From contig JALMQS010000816.1 of the NCBI GenBank assembly GCA_024734495.1, forward strand, positions 4,997,580 to 5,061,579: 64,000 bases of DNA, written 5' to 3'. This DNA comes from Forficula auricularia (taxonomy: Eukaryota > Arthropoda > Insecta > Dermaptera > Forficulidae). Every line of letters begins with the position of its first letter. Within the stretch, counting starts at the first letter, position 1. The notes below the pieces were generated by a model. It saw only the letters and a program-made list of their open reading frames with translations. It made no database searches and had not been told where the DNA came from. Positions 11,017 through 22,400 of this stretch are shown in pieces. The position numbers and the translations under genes were made by a program.

Positions 11017-12459
11017 TTTAAGCGTTAAAAAAAATATTCCATTATTGTAGAGTGAACTTGAATCAATAACAAATAAGTTGTCTGATGGTGATACATCTTC
11101 TCGATTTATCAGACCAATAGAATTATAAATTAGAAAGAAAACGATCTTATTTTATCAATTTCATCTATCCGAAGGTTTACAGTATGTCTATTATATAAGA
11201 AAATATCATTTTAATTAAGAATTTTGTAGTTTAAAAGAAATTGTATGAAAAGATTCAATTTATTCTCTCCGGGTGCAAATCAACTAGAAATGGCAAAATG
11301 TTTTATTTTTTTTTCTCATTAGATATTTATTCAAATCTATTGAAATTTCATATATATGTGTTGTTTTCAATTATCTTTTATATCAAAATATTATTATTAG
11401 GAAATTTGTATTTTAAAGGGTAGTTTATTTGAAGTTCAATTTGAAAAAACGCCAATAACTCAATTGAAATTTTTTTTTTACAAATATGAAATTAATAGAT
11501 ATGATAAAACAATTAATTATTAATAATTTAATTCAATTTAATTCAATAAGAAGGAAATAAGCCTCCGAAACGTCGATTTTTGAATAAAAAGATAGTCGAA
11601 ATTATCTTCTTTTTTTGGACTGCCTCATCAATTCACTTGTCAGCCCGTCTTCAAAAATTACTTCAATCGTATCTTCGTACGTTTTATTAGTTGTAATTAA
11701 TAAATTGATCCAATATCTAATGATGTGTTAAATAAATTTAACAGCTAAAGCTCGTGTTAGGCTTTGTCTTCTTTGAAATAGTTCACAATAATCCTTTTGA
11801 GATCTTCTTTAGCCTCATTAATTTTCTTTCCATATTTTCCCTTCAAACTTTCTGTAGGCTTGACTCTATTTCAATCCATAACCATAACCTATATAATCGG
11901 ACAATTTTGGCTTTCCTGTAAAGATTGTACAGTAAACTGTTTGTACCCATTTCAAAATTTTCCAATGAATTTTTATCTTGAATTTAAAGTAAATATATTT
12001 TCTGATACTAAAGGTTAACTTCCATTAATTTCACTCTCTTGAATTGTTTCCGTGTTGATTTTTAAGTGCTATCAAGTACTTATGTCTATAAAGATATATC
12101 TTCTTTTTTTAGAACTTTTATGTTAACTAAATATGTTTTTTAAAATGAGTTTCAATTCCCCTGTATCTAAAGGGGAGAAGAAAACAAACAACGATTATCA
12201 AAAATGAATTTTCTCTTTTCTCTACGAAAATGTTACTTCATTGTATCGAAATAACAAAGCTTGAACGTTATCTTATTTAACTCGGTCAGAATTGATTTCC
12301 TTGTCTCAGAGAGGTTGGTTGATATTTATTTATGTAGATGAATTCTGCTCTGGGCAAGTGTCTTCATTCTTGCATTCAAGCGTCGACGAGTGGAAACCTA
12401 AGGGCAGAGGATGGAATGACCTAGTGGGAAACAGACCATCCGTCATAAGAGCCCATCTA
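11017..12459. other. Interior of the inverted-repeat structure, left part: no gene recognised
   Basis: AT-rich DNA with only short frames. At 11540-11660 there is a piece (GAAGGAAATAAGCCTCCGAA then ACGTCG, then GGACTGCC and CAGCCCGTC) related to the palindromes at 28.9 and 56.9 kb. Frames at 11241-11423 and 11797-12018 have low-complexity composition and no recognisable domain. Confidence 0.4.
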
Positions 12460-12645
12460 TCATTTCAGAGGGCTTGTGAATGACCATTCCACAGATTTCC
12501 TGTCACCTCCAGGACACGCATGATTACATTTTTGAAGTGAAATCTTCTTTAACTGGGGTAACGCGGACATTTTATGAAACGACATGAAAAAGAGAGCTAG
12601 CATAGAGTTCTCTCTATATCTACACGACACGTACGTCACCTTGAG

Positions 12646-12788
12646 GGCAGTGATAGTAAATACGGAAAATGTGGTCTCTTTGATTATACCAGTACACCAA
12701 AAGAACAGTACCCCTAATACTGCAGAGATTCTCAGAACTAACCCAAATATTCCACAAGTTTGTTTTTGGAGCAAAAGACAAATTGACT
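12646..12788 (-). other. Possible internal coding exon (unassigned)
   Basis: The minus strand has a good splice acceptor (a T-rich tract ending TTTTCCTAG just right of 12788), an open reading frame of about 48 codons rich in hydrophobic residues (segment FGLVLRISAVLGVLFFWCTG), and a candidate donor AAG|GTGACG at 12646. The frame stays open to 12460. GC content rises here compared with flanks. The translation looks membrane-like, but I recognise no family. It could be a true host exon, a transposon remnant or chance. It lies between the arms of the long inverted repeat. Confidence 0.22.
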
Positions 12789-13027
12789 AGGAAAATAAAA
12801 AATCATGATGGGTAATTACCATTTATTTATTCATTAAATATTATACTTTAACAATATATTGAGATAGAAAAAATTATTTATTGATTGTAAAAGAACACGT
12901 TTATTCGAATAAAAGTGTTCTTGATTGTTTTTTTTTTTTAAAGATTTGTATTTTTTAATATATTCAGATAATTATTTATCCTAAATTGAAAGTTTATTTT
13001 TGCCGAGAGTAGCAGAATTTTTATAAA

Positions 13028-13265
13028 TTGAAGGAGACAAATAAAAGAGTGTGTCTTCTGCTGAAATAATAAATTTTTAATTTATCTATAACGAGACTAT
13101 AGTTTCGAAAGCTTTACCCTCTTCAACAGTCCATTAGAATTGATTCACAGGAATTAATGTATTTAATTGAAGAGCGCAAAGCTCTCGAAACTATAGTCTC
13201 GTTATAGATAAATTACAAATTTATAATTCCAGCAGAAGACATACTCTTTTATTGTCCCCTTCAAT
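13028..13265. repeat. 238-bp palindromic element with hammerhead-like motifs
   Basis: Left arm starts TTGAAGGAGACAAATAAAAG and the right arm ends with its complement, with a short non-palindromic centre near 13140-13165. Both arms contain the sequence CGAAACTATAGTCTCGTTATA preceded by a short hairpin (for example GAGC..GCTC). Flanking 12995-13027 carries GCCGAGAGTAGCAGAA. Fragments of the same family are at 4720, 6060-6440 and 27365. No coding potential. Confidence 0.7.
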
Positions 13266-13269
13266 TATT

Positions 13270-13530
13270 TATCTAATTAACTTGGTGTACTAGAATATTA
13301 ATTGGAAAAATATTTAGAAAATTTGTGAAAAAATAAAAAAGACCAGGCCAATTAGTAGTATCAGCCGCTTGTAACGCCTCTTCAATCAACAACTTGAAAT
13401 ACCTTCGATGAGTGTCAGTCAGATCAGACTCTGAGGTCGAGGTACCACTGGTCCCTGACGTCAATCCGGGGCCAACCAACTCTGGTGATGAACCAAAGTC
13501 CGGATCTGCCTGAGTAGACATTTAAAAGCA
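13270..13530. other. Short GC-richer patch, no assignment
   Basis: A frame of 82 codons on the minus strand (13273-13521) contains the Ser/Thr-rich stretch GTSGTSTSESDLTDTHRRYF and starts MSTQADPDF. The first part resembles an ordinary cytoplasmic protein in composition, but I recognise no domain. It may be the N-terminal remnant of a transposon ORF1 or a lost exon. Confidence 0.2.
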
Positions 13531-13536
13531 TTGCAA

Positions 13537-13740
13537 GAGGATGCCGAATAAAAGTCCAGACTAGTGGAGAATTTATTTTTTAATTTACTTTATTCTAGGA
13601 ACGGCCTTTTGACTCTAGGTAAGAAAATATTAAATCGAAAAGAGTTTCAGATTTAGATATTTATCATTTAAAATTATTAATTTACCCAAACCGCAATCAG
13701 AGTATTGAGTCTTGAAAAAGTAAAACTTTTTCCTTTAATG
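13537..13740 (+). repeat. Dispersed repeat (copies at 22135-22400 and 51835-51985)
   Basis: Shared landmarks are AGGATGCC, AAGTCCAGAC, AACGGCCTTTTGAC, TAGGTAAGAAAATATTAA and TTTAAAATTATTAATT. The 22.2 kb copy is in the same orientation and the 51.9 kb copy is inverted and lies inside a hAT-like element. The family is unknown and no coding potential is seen. Confidence 0.55.
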
Positions 13741-14545
13741 GACTATAGTCTGATCTATAGCAATTTTCACTTTTTACAAAATTTAATATTTCCAAATTTA
13801 AAAAAATCACTTGTTAATTAAAAAAAAAAATAATAAAAATTATTCTCTGCTTCTGTATATTCTACGTTAAACCTTGAGTAATCAATTCAGGCTCTCCCTC
13901 GGCAAAGTCAAAGGCGTTCGGTTTCGTACTTAGGGTTCTTCGAAATCAACCAAAATTTTGGGGTATGTGTCCTAGCATCTAGATACCTTAAGTTTAAAAT
14001 CCCAAAACTCTGTTACTTAACGTATACGCAAGATATGGATCATTAAATTATTTTTTGCGACAAGCTTAATTTACAATTTCTTCCTTGATTTCAATCGGAT
14101 TAAAATTTATATAGGACTAACAACTTATAAAACTTCATAACTAGAGCGACTAAAAAAAATTGTTAGAGCCATTTTTGAAAAATCTCAAAAAACGAAAAAT
14201 CTTTCATGTAAATAGTAACTTGCTCTGTTCCTATTAAAACCAAAAGATTGCTGTATTCCTTCTGGCCCATATCGACCTAAAGTTTCTAATTTCGTAGCTC
14301 TGGGACTTACGGTTGCGAGGAAGCAGAGGGAGGAGTAGGTACATACATACGTATGGAATGAACAATGGATTTTGATATTCGGTTTTTGTTCTAAATCTGG
14401 TTTCAAACTATTAAGGGCATCGATTCCTTCCACCTAGAAGTAACTTTTTTCAAATCGCTGATTGAAGCTCTCAAAAATTGCCTCGACCCAAGAGACGAAT
14501 GCAACACTTTTTCACATTATAACTAATACCATTACATGATATAGA
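13741..14545. other. AT-rich DNA with one weak dispersed repeat
   Basis: Around 14050-14115 motifs TTTGCGACA, TTAATTTACA, AGATTAAAATTTATA and AACTTAT recur at 56665-56740. Otherwise I see no gene or structure here. Confidence 0.35.
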
Positions 14546-14547
14546 AA

Positions 14548-15190
14548 ATATATTTATTTATTTATTTAAAAAACATTGTATCTGTAGGGCCATCTAGGCC
14601 CTTTAGTGTACAATTTTCGGCCAATTCAATTACATAAATATTAATATAATACAAAACAAAGACGGAAAAACAAATATAAAAGCAGGAAAAATTCAAAAAG
14701 TAAAACATATGGTACATAATAATTAAATAAAACATAAATATTAAAAATACAATATATATAGAAGGAGAGTAAAAAAATAATAATGCCAACATATAGGATA
14801 CAAAAACAGAAAATAGAAATAAAATAATAAGCTAGGTGCTTCCGAAGTTCTTCCTCGAATGCTTCAGGACGCCCAATCTTCCTTACGTTGAGTGGCAGTG
14901 AGTTCCAGGCCTTGGTCGCCGTAACGTCAAATGAGTCCGCCATCATTCTGCTTCTATGTGGTGGACAGACAGCGTGCGCGCACGTATTGACGGACCACAT
15001 GCCAGCGTCCGGCTGAGATAGACAGGCGCACGACCCAAGAGAACCCCGTGCACAAACTTAGCATATCTGTACTTTCGGAAGGCACCGAAGTTCTTGGATC
15101 CAGGATCTTGGATGAATACTCAGATACGCTTGCTCTGGGATCAAGTTGTGTGAAAGTAAATCTATTTAATGACTTTTCTAAAATAGCCCA
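14548..15190 (-). pseudogene. LINE 3' fragment (jockey/CR1-like): ORF2 C-terminus and 3' UTR
   Basis: The minus strand encodes the typical extreme C-terminus of a non-LTR retrotransposon ORF2: FDVTATKAWNSLPLNVRKIG followed by EAFEEELRKHL, a signature in which a conserved WNSLP sits before the final helix. Upstream coding sequence is frameshifted (a second frame runs 15193-14954). The 3' UTR ends in GGGCCTAGATGGCCCTAC and then AAATAAATAAATA at about 14548-14565, which is the tail style of some jockey/CR1-like LINEs. It is a 5'-truncated dead copy, from a different family than the 24 kb LINE. Confidence 0.75.
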
Positions 15191-15845
15191 CATTTATTTA
15201 ATTTACTATTAGATCTATCTATTCATCGTTCTTTAAATATTAGATTCTTTTTAATAAATTTTATATAGGTACATTCTTATAATAAAACTCTTATGGTTTT
15301 CATCTTGTGATACAAAAGATTTATGCTAAATCATCGCGACTATATTTTTTAAATATACATACGTAGGGATATAATTTAAATTTTTTTACTTTCCAACAAA
15401 TTATATTTTTCTATGGAATTAATATTATTATTATTTTATCGTCAGGTCCAATAGTCTTTAAATGGTTCCTGTCAATACACTGATAAGAGGGTCAAGCTAA
15501 GGAAAAAAAAGAGAACAAAAATGCTAAGGATTTTGGGATTGACCAAATCGGAAGATAAAGAAAGAAATACCTGATCGAAAATACAGTCTAGGTCAAGGGC
15601 CTATTAAAATCAAGTTAGATAAAGAGGTGAAATGTGAAATTTTCAAACATCGATTTGAACTAAATATAATATATACTCGATTCTTTCTTTATTATTTTCA
15701 TGTGGAATGTAGATATAAAAATTAAAAATAATTTTATTTTATTAAAATTGTTAAGCGAGGCTCTTTGTAGTATGGTCTTAGCCTAAGCGATGTTTCACTG
15801 TATAGGATTGCCTATAGGGTATATAAATGATAAGCTTCTAAGACT
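15191..15845. other. AT-rich interior of the inverted-repeat structure, no gene seen
   Basis: No frame, repeat or motif of note between the LINE remnant and the right arm. Confidence 0.4.
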
Positions 15846-16773
15846 TGTTGGTTGCATAACTTTAGGGCGAAAGTATTGAACCAAAAATTGTATTTATTAA
15901 AGGTTATTTGTAAAATTTCTCATAAATATATTCATGAACCCCCCCCCCCCCCCCATCAACATACATACAATATTCGAAAATATTCAATAAACTAGTTTAG
16001 AATTCTATTCGAATATATAGTCTTTCTATCGTTTAAAACCAATAAAGCTAAGCTGAATATGCTTCAATGCTATATACATTAATTAATTATAACCTCCTCC
16101 TTTTTTGAAGTCGGTTAAAAAATAATAACTCTCTTTTTTATTATAGGTTCATTTTATAGTAAAATTCAATTTTCTTTGTTTTTTTAGATTAAAAATCTAT
16201 AATTAGTAGAGATTGTGGTGTTGGTGCAAGGTGAAACATCTTTAATAAAGATAAAAATAAAGAATAAAAACTCATAGTGGATGAATATTGCATATAATAT
16301 TTATTTACTTTTATCTTTGTTTAAAAATCTTATAATTTTAATATTTTAACCTCCCCTTCCTTTTTTGCTTCGATTTCACCAAAATAAATCAGATCTTAAT
16401 CTTAATTATTACATATTTCTCCATATACTACATATACTATCTATCATCATATCAAATTATTTTTTATCAATTTGTCAAGCTCATGAATGATATTTAATAG
16501 ATTAAGATTCTTTTTTTTTTTTTTTTTTTTTTTTTAATGCAATCGAATGCAAGAAGGGGTGCACCAGTAAAGATGTAGCCCCTATGGATCTCGAAAGACC
16601 CTTGCATTACCGAAGAGAAGGGAAAGTTGATTAAGTGAGAGGGTGTAGACGTAGGTGTCTATGCACCCTGGTTTTGAAGGTTTGAAGATCATAGTTGCTG
16701 GGAAAGATAGAGGCTGGAAGAGAGTTCCAGTTCCTTGAAGTCATGGGGATAGATTCCTTTAATATATATTTTT
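15846..16773 (-). repeat. Right arm of the long-inverted-repeat structure, interrupted by a LINE
   Basis: Inverted copy of 10338-11016. It carries the same C16 run (15939-15954), CCTCCTCCTTTTTTGAAGTC with GGTT (16098-16122) and TCATGAATGA. A 240-bp LINE 3' end (16511-16750) interrupts it near its outer end, and the arm resumes with ATTCCTTTAATATATATTT. Similarity stops near 16773. The interruption means the inverted structure is older than that LINE insertion. Confidence 0.85.
16511..16750 (-). mobile_element. 5'-truncated copy of the 59.6 kb LINE
   Basis: On the minus strand this matches the last about 120 bp of ORF2, the stop and the 100-bp 3' UTR (landmarks CTTCGGTAATGCAAGGG, TTTACTGGTGCACCCC) and ends in a long A-tract (T20 on the plus strand). 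It is bracketed by a short direct repeat AGATTC, a likely target duplication of about 6 bp. Truncated at insertion, non-coding. Confidence 0.88.
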
Positions 16774-17454
16774 ATTTTTATTTCTTCTATATATAACATT
16801 AATTATTAAATATTGATATCTGAATTTACATAAATTTACAATTAATTATTTGAATACAATTACAAAAAAATTATTTTTGTAATATTTAATCAATTCTCCA
16901 ATTATGGGTGAGTGATTCCAGTTGAAATAAATAAAACTATTAAGAATAAATAATTTTATTCAATTTTTTAGAGTTTTCAATTAATTGGAAAGAAATGAAA
17001 TTCTAATAAAACTTTAATTTACAATATGTATGTTGACAATAAAAATATAAATTAAAAGAATTTTTCTTACAGAATGATTTATAATCTTAGCATTGAAAGT
17101 TATTGATTAAAAATTAAAATCTTTTATAAATAAGTGGATAAATAAATATTTATTGATAAATCTTTTGTTTTTCCATCTCACTATAGCGTTATAATATGGT
17201 TATAATGAATTTAAGAAGATTTAAAAACGACATTAGATGCTGAAATCTTCAGGCTGAAAAATTACAAACATACATGATTTTGACTTTTAAAAATAATTTA
17301 TTGTTTAATTTTTTAATTTTTTTAATGTTTCTTCAGATCATTCTTTTTTCTATTCTTAGAATTAGGATATTTCAATGGCCTTTGATCTAATCTCATTCAA
17401 GAGTAGGTCTATTCACAAAATCTATTCTCGTCTTTGCTATTAGGTATAACATAA
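16774..17454. other. AT-rich spacer, nothing identified
   Basis: Very AT-rich sequence without frames or repeats that I could match. Confidence 0.4.
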
Positions 17455-17865
17455 CCCTTTAATTTGAAAGTTTATAATAGGAAAATAAGGACAAGTTTTT
17501 ATGTGTGACGTTTTTATTTATCAGTCAACGTTTTGCCGACTTTGCAGACTTCTTCAGGGCTTAAACAATTATAAGAACATTATTAATATCAATTTACAAG
17601 AGTAGATTATAATTTCAGAACAAACATATCAATATTTTACCCACCAAATAGTCATGTCACACATTCGTCTAAATTTTCTTTTTCAATGGTAACGAATTTT
17701 ATCTAAAAAGAAAATTTAGACGAATGTGTGACATGACTATTTGGCGGGTAAAATATTGATACAAGTTTGTTCTGAAATTATAATCTACTCTTGTAAATTG
17801 ATATTAATAATATTCTTATAATTGTAGAAGCCCTAAAGAAGTCTGCAAAGTAGAAGAAATGTTAG
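17455..17865. repeat. Foldback element with about 160-bp arms
   Basis: The segment 17524-17865 is a palindrome centred near 17693. The left arm has CAGTCAACGTTTTGCCGACT, CAGACTTCTTCAGGGC and GTCATGTCACACATTCGTC, and the right arm is its complement. Each arm contains a hammerhead-like string (CCTGAAGAAG or CCTAAAGAAG, a hairpin, then AAACGTTG or a variant). The outer sequence 17460-17520 matches the complement of 18545-18610. Confidence 0.75.
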
Positions 17866-18360
17866 TCCACCGGAAACCCATAAATACAAAGGTAGGTAGA
17901 GTACTTATTCAGATGGATTGATTTGAAAGAAAACTTCTTTAATTGACCAATCTTATTTGCTAATGTAATAATGCAGATTTGTTTAATCCTGAGAACGTTA
18001 CTTCGCATAAATAAGTATCTAGTACAAAATGGCAAAAGTCCATTTAAGGACATTTCAGAAATTGTTGGAAATTCTGCCTTAATCTCAAACCATAATTCAA
18101 TCATTGGCAAATCTCCTCCCATTCATTTATCAATATCATTTTTCTTATAATATAAAATATTAATCACAACAAACATACAAAATCTGGATTGTTTCAGCAG
18201 TAAATAAGTATTTAAATGAAATAACAATCCATCTACTGATGTCTAAACTAAACTCATAAAAACAAATTAACTCTATATTGATCCACATTTTTGCAAAATA
18301 AAATTCATAATTTTTTTTTAGTTTTTTAAAATTTATCTTTATAATTTATTATTAAAAAAA
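17865..18360 (+). repeat. Dispersed repeat G (TCCACCGGAAACCC), copy 1
   Basis: About 495 bp starting GTCCACCGGAAACCCATAA and ending in a T/A-rich tract. A second copy, about 90 percent similar by eye, is at 25186-26436, where a TRIM interrupts it. The boundaries are defined by where the two copies stop matching. No coding sequence or terminal inverted repeat was recognised. It sits exactly between two copies of the foldback arm. Confidence 0.65.
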
Positions 18361-18610
18361 TTCTTTTTCAACGGTAACGAAGATAAAAAGAAAATTTAGA
18401 CGAATGTGTGACATGACTATTTGGTGGGTAAAATATTGATACATGTTTGTTCTGAAATTATAATGTGCGCTTGTAACTTGATATTAATAATGTTCTTATA
18501 ATTCTAGAAGCCCTAAAGAAGTCTGCAAAGTAGACGAAACGTTGGCTGATAAATAAAAGAGTCACACATAAAAACTTGTTCTTATTTTCTTATTATAAAC
18601 TTTCAAATTA
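18361..18610 (+). repeat. Second copy of the foldback right arm with hammerhead-like motif
   Basis: Repeats the centre and right arm of the 17.5 kb foldback (TTCTTTTTCAACGGTAACGA through GTGTGACATGAC to GACGAAACGTTGGCTG), then continues into TAAAAGAGTCACACATAAAAA, the complement of the foldback's outer left end. At 18507-18550 AGCC precedes CTAAAGA, a short AGTCT/AGAC hairpin, and GAAACGTT followed by GGCT, giving a 4-bp closing stem like that of hammerhead variants, although the core G5 is an A. Confidence 0.6.
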
Positions 18611-20306
18611 ATATAAATTATGGACGGAAATGATAATAATAATAGCCCTTTAAACATTTAATCAAAGATAATTATTCAGGGTTTTTCTATAAGCTCACTT
18701 CTTTAGTAGAATAGCTATAGCGCTAAAACATTAATTGATTCTTGTTTATTATCCTAAACAACATGAATTTTCACAAATGGATGTAAAATATTCAGAAAAA
18801 ATATTTTTAAGAATACATCCATTTAATTTAATTCTGTTTTCATAAGTAGCCATGTCTGTCTATTTTTGTTAGAAATTTCGAATGATATTTTTGATTTAAC
18901 TCACAACTCACAAGTGGGTTAGGTTCATTTATAAGAATCCAAATGGCGACCACATGAATTCTTGCTTCTCTTATTTGTTTATATTTATAGAAATGTTTTC
19001 GTTTCACTTTAAATATGAAACATTAAATATACAAATGTTTCGTTATTTAATAGCATCAAAACTACTTCCTACTATTTTTATAAGATATTTCTGAAAATAT
19101 AACATTTGATGAAATTTATAAAAATAAATATTCCAACACCATTTTCCGGATGCTAATATATTAAACCTAGAAAATTTCTAAAAATAATTATAAAAAAAAA
19201 AACTTTCGTTTAGATAAATTAAGAACAGTGATTTTAAGGTGAACGAACTCTGGATTTTGAGATAACTCATCTAAATAGCTCGAATAAAAAAAACTATAAA
19301 TCAATTGGGTTCAAAAACAGTGTATTGCGGGGGAGGGTGATTGCAAAGCTAATGCATAAAAAAAAGTTTTTTTCAGTTTTTTATTTATTTTTTATTTTTT
19401 ACTAAAACCATAGTGTAACAGCGAAGTTCTGTGGATAAAATATTGTTTAACACATGGGCAATATTGATAATTTTGTTATTATTGGAGGTACATACGCGGT
19501 TAAATAGGAAAAGCTCAATTGAAAGTTTTGTTTAAACACATTTAGAAATCCAATATTTTAATAAAAATTCTTAAATTTAAAGTCATCTTCAGTATATTAA
19601 TGGGAACATGTATATTTATTTATCTACCAGTATTTGATAACATAATTTTTCATTATTCTTATTTGATTAAAGAATATGGTTCTTAAAAAATTGACTCATC
19701 CAAAAAAAGTCCATAATAACGAATATTTTCTCCATTATTGTCTGTTAATTAAACTCCAAATGACAATGACAAGACATTAATTGAATATTGACAGATGTAC
19801 AGGAAAGTATTGGATTTCCGAATTAATTACATCTGAAATATAATCCATTTGAAGTAACACATGCATTTACTCCATCAAGTCCTTACTTAAACATTTAACA
19901 TTTTTTTTCACTTCATTTTTTTTAATAAAGCTACATAGCAGGATGAATAAACTTTTTTTTATTGTTTCCGATTGTCGCTTTTGTAGACTAAAATTACTTT
20001 AATCTAATTTCCAGACCAATTTTTCTCTTGAGCTGGAATCTTTTTTCCTCGGTACCTCCGGAAAATTTTTTCGATTATTTTTGTTCTTTGTGTTGAACGG
20101 GAGGAAAAATAATTCCCAACCATGATTTTTGATGTCTGTATGTGTGTAGGTGCGCATGGATTCAGATACTCACAATAGAATGAAAAGTCGAAAAAATTCC
20201 TTCTTGTGCTAAAATGTTTGTATTTCTAATGCGGACAACTGACTAGATTTTGGGCTTACTAGCTTTAGATCATCTGGTTAAAATAATTTTCATAAAAAAA
20301 AAAAAA
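18611..20306. other. AT-rich region with one dispersed repeat, no gene seen
   Basis: Only 20040-20290 is recognisable, as a plus-strand copy of the dispersed repeat also at 9130-9320 (minus) and 24870-25060. The rest contains poly-A and poly-T tracts and no frame of note. Confidence 0.4.
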
Positions 20307-21266
20307 TAAAACCGACTTCAAAAAATTAAATGCAACAAATAAAATAATAATAACTTAAAAATGGAATAAATTGCACTAGAAGGTATAAAATAATTATCTA
20401 ATTTAGTTACAACTAAGCGACGAAATATTAACATGAAATTACTTTTTGAAGTCGGTACCAAACAAACCATACATATAAGCGAGCATACCCTCCAAAGGTA
20501 CTAAGTAAGATCCGTCGAGTGCGATTCATAAAAGGTATATGTTTGGCACCGACTTCAAAAAGTAATTTCATGTTAATATTTTGTCGTTTACTTGTAACTA
20601 AATTAGATAATTATTTTATACCTTCTAATGCATTTTATTTTATTTTTAAGTTATCATTATTTTATTTTTTGAATTTAATTTTTTGAAGTCGGTTTTATTT
20701 TTTTTTTATAAAAATTATTTTTATTTTTCTCTTTTTAGTGATGTTATTAATAGTGACTTAATATATTACCTTGCATGCATCTCGTAAGAGAAATCGTTGG
20801 GCGAATGAATCAGAAAATGATAATAAAATTCAATTAATAAATATAGAAATTCTCTCGAAACGTTTGCGGGTTTTAAATGAATGTTTTAGGATTTTTTTTA
20901 TAAAATATTTTATTTATTATAATTTCGATTATTTGGTCATAAGAATTGGAGATTCACGTTATTTCGTCATTGATCATATCTTCACAACTTGACCAAATTA
21001 ATATGGTACTACTCCTAAGATACCCTCTTTCCAATAAAATAAGAATCATTAAAATCGGTTCATAAACAAAGAAGTTATGCCTGAACAAACGTATCAAAAA
21101 AGGTCCAATACCAATGAATAAAAAACGGGACTAATCGGAAACTAGACTGAACCCAATGCAAAATAATTGGCGAAGATATGAGGTAACATAGACACAAAAA
21201 AAATAAAGTAAAAAAAAAAAATTTAGTCGAATAGAGAACCTCCTCCTTTTTTGAAGTCGGTTAAAA
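20307..21266 (+). mobile_element. CCGACTTC element, copy 1
   Basis: About 960 bp. The left part (20307-20700) is itself a palindrome with arms beginning AAAACCGACTTCAAAAAATT and ending in the complement, and the inner ends of its arms carry TTTTTGAAGTCGG again. The right end is CCTCCTCCTTTTTTGAAGTC then GGTTAAAAA. The same organisation recurs at 32.5, 40.1 and 46.9 kb. A short frame at 20771-20992 (HASRKRNRWANESENDNK) is shared in degraded form with the other copies. The CCGACTTC-AAAAAAGG-AGGAGG terminus is widespread in arthropod genomes. I cannot name the superfamily and no transposase is present. Confidence 0.7.
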
Positions 21267-21400
21267 ATATAGGAAACATAATTTTATCAAGGTTTTAAGG
21301 CGGTGTATTTATAATATGGACATAAATGAACAATTTATATTTATAACTTTTAAGGAGATAGGTGTTGGTCCAAAGCGAACATTTTTTTAATAAAAAAAAA

Positions 21401-22020
21401 AAATTAGGTACAATTGCAAGGTGGGTTTCATATAAAATAAAATATTTAAAATAAAAGTGAGTTTTGATTTCGATATATTTCGGGTTGTATATATGTATTT
21501 ATAAATAAATTTACTACAATGCCCATCTGTCTGATTCTTTGGGGAATCGAAACAGATGAATTTTTTTCAGATATTCAATAATAAATTTTTATTTAGAATG
21601 TTTATATGTTTACGTTAGATGAACGCCAAAGTTAAAAATTTTATCCGGTCACTGCGCTATTTTGGTGCAATTGGGACCAGATTCGTTTTGATACTGAACC
21701 AAGAGTTGAAAAAAGACTAAAGAGTAGAATATATATAAAATTTGATTATAGGATCTAGTCGAAGGATCCATCGCTTAAATGGAAAAGGCATCTGCGGGCT
21801 TAACGCAGTAGATGTCGGATCCCGGCTGGGTCCTGTCTTTTTTCAACTCTTGGTTCAGTCACAATTGCACCAAAATATGCAGTGACCGGATAAAAATTTT
21901 AACTTTCGCGTTCATCTAACGTTAACGTATTTCTAAATGTATATATCGAAATCAAAACTCACTTTTGTTTTATTTTATTTTATGTGAAACCCACCTTGCA
22001 ATTTTACCTAATTTTTTTAA
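21401..22020. repeat. 620-bp palindromic (foldback/MITE) element
   Basis: Two complementary arms of about 250 bp lie either side of a loop near 21725-21833. Landmarks are AAATTAGGTACAATTGCAAG and GGTGGGTTTCATATAAAAT at the outer ends, and TTAGATGAACG, AATTTTATCCGGTCACTG and CAACTCTTGGTTCAG nearer the loop, each with its complement in the other arm. The outer AAATTACGAGGTGGG-type sequence also occurs at 35215-35290. No coding sequence. Confidence 0.75.
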
Positions 22021-22134
22021 TTTATATTTAAATTTATTATTAATTACTTGTAAGGGCATCTTTACCGTAAATAAGTTTTCACTTTTTTTGTTATTTAATA
22101 AATGATACGACTGAGCGAATCTTTAAATGCAAGA

Positions 22135-22400
22135 AAATGACTAAAAAGGGCGCTGATAGAATGACCTCTTTTCCTTTAGAACTAAGGCTTTGCTAGGATG
22201 CCAAATACAAGTCCAGACGTGTTTCAAACTAGTAGATATTAATTTCTTAATTTCTATTATTCTAGAAACGGCCTTTTGACATTAGGTAAGAAAATATTAA
22301 TTCTATCAGATATTTTTCATTTAAAATTATTAATTCACCGAAACTGCAAACAGTGTATTTGAAAAAGTTTAACTTTTACCTTCAATTCAAATTTACTTCA
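22135..22400 (+). repeat. Dispersed repeat, copy 2 (see 13537-13740)
   Basis: Contains GGCGCTGATAGAATGACCTC, AGGATGCCAAATACAAGTCC and AACGGCCTTTTGAC. It is the longest of the three copies, so it best defines the family. Confidence 0.5.
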
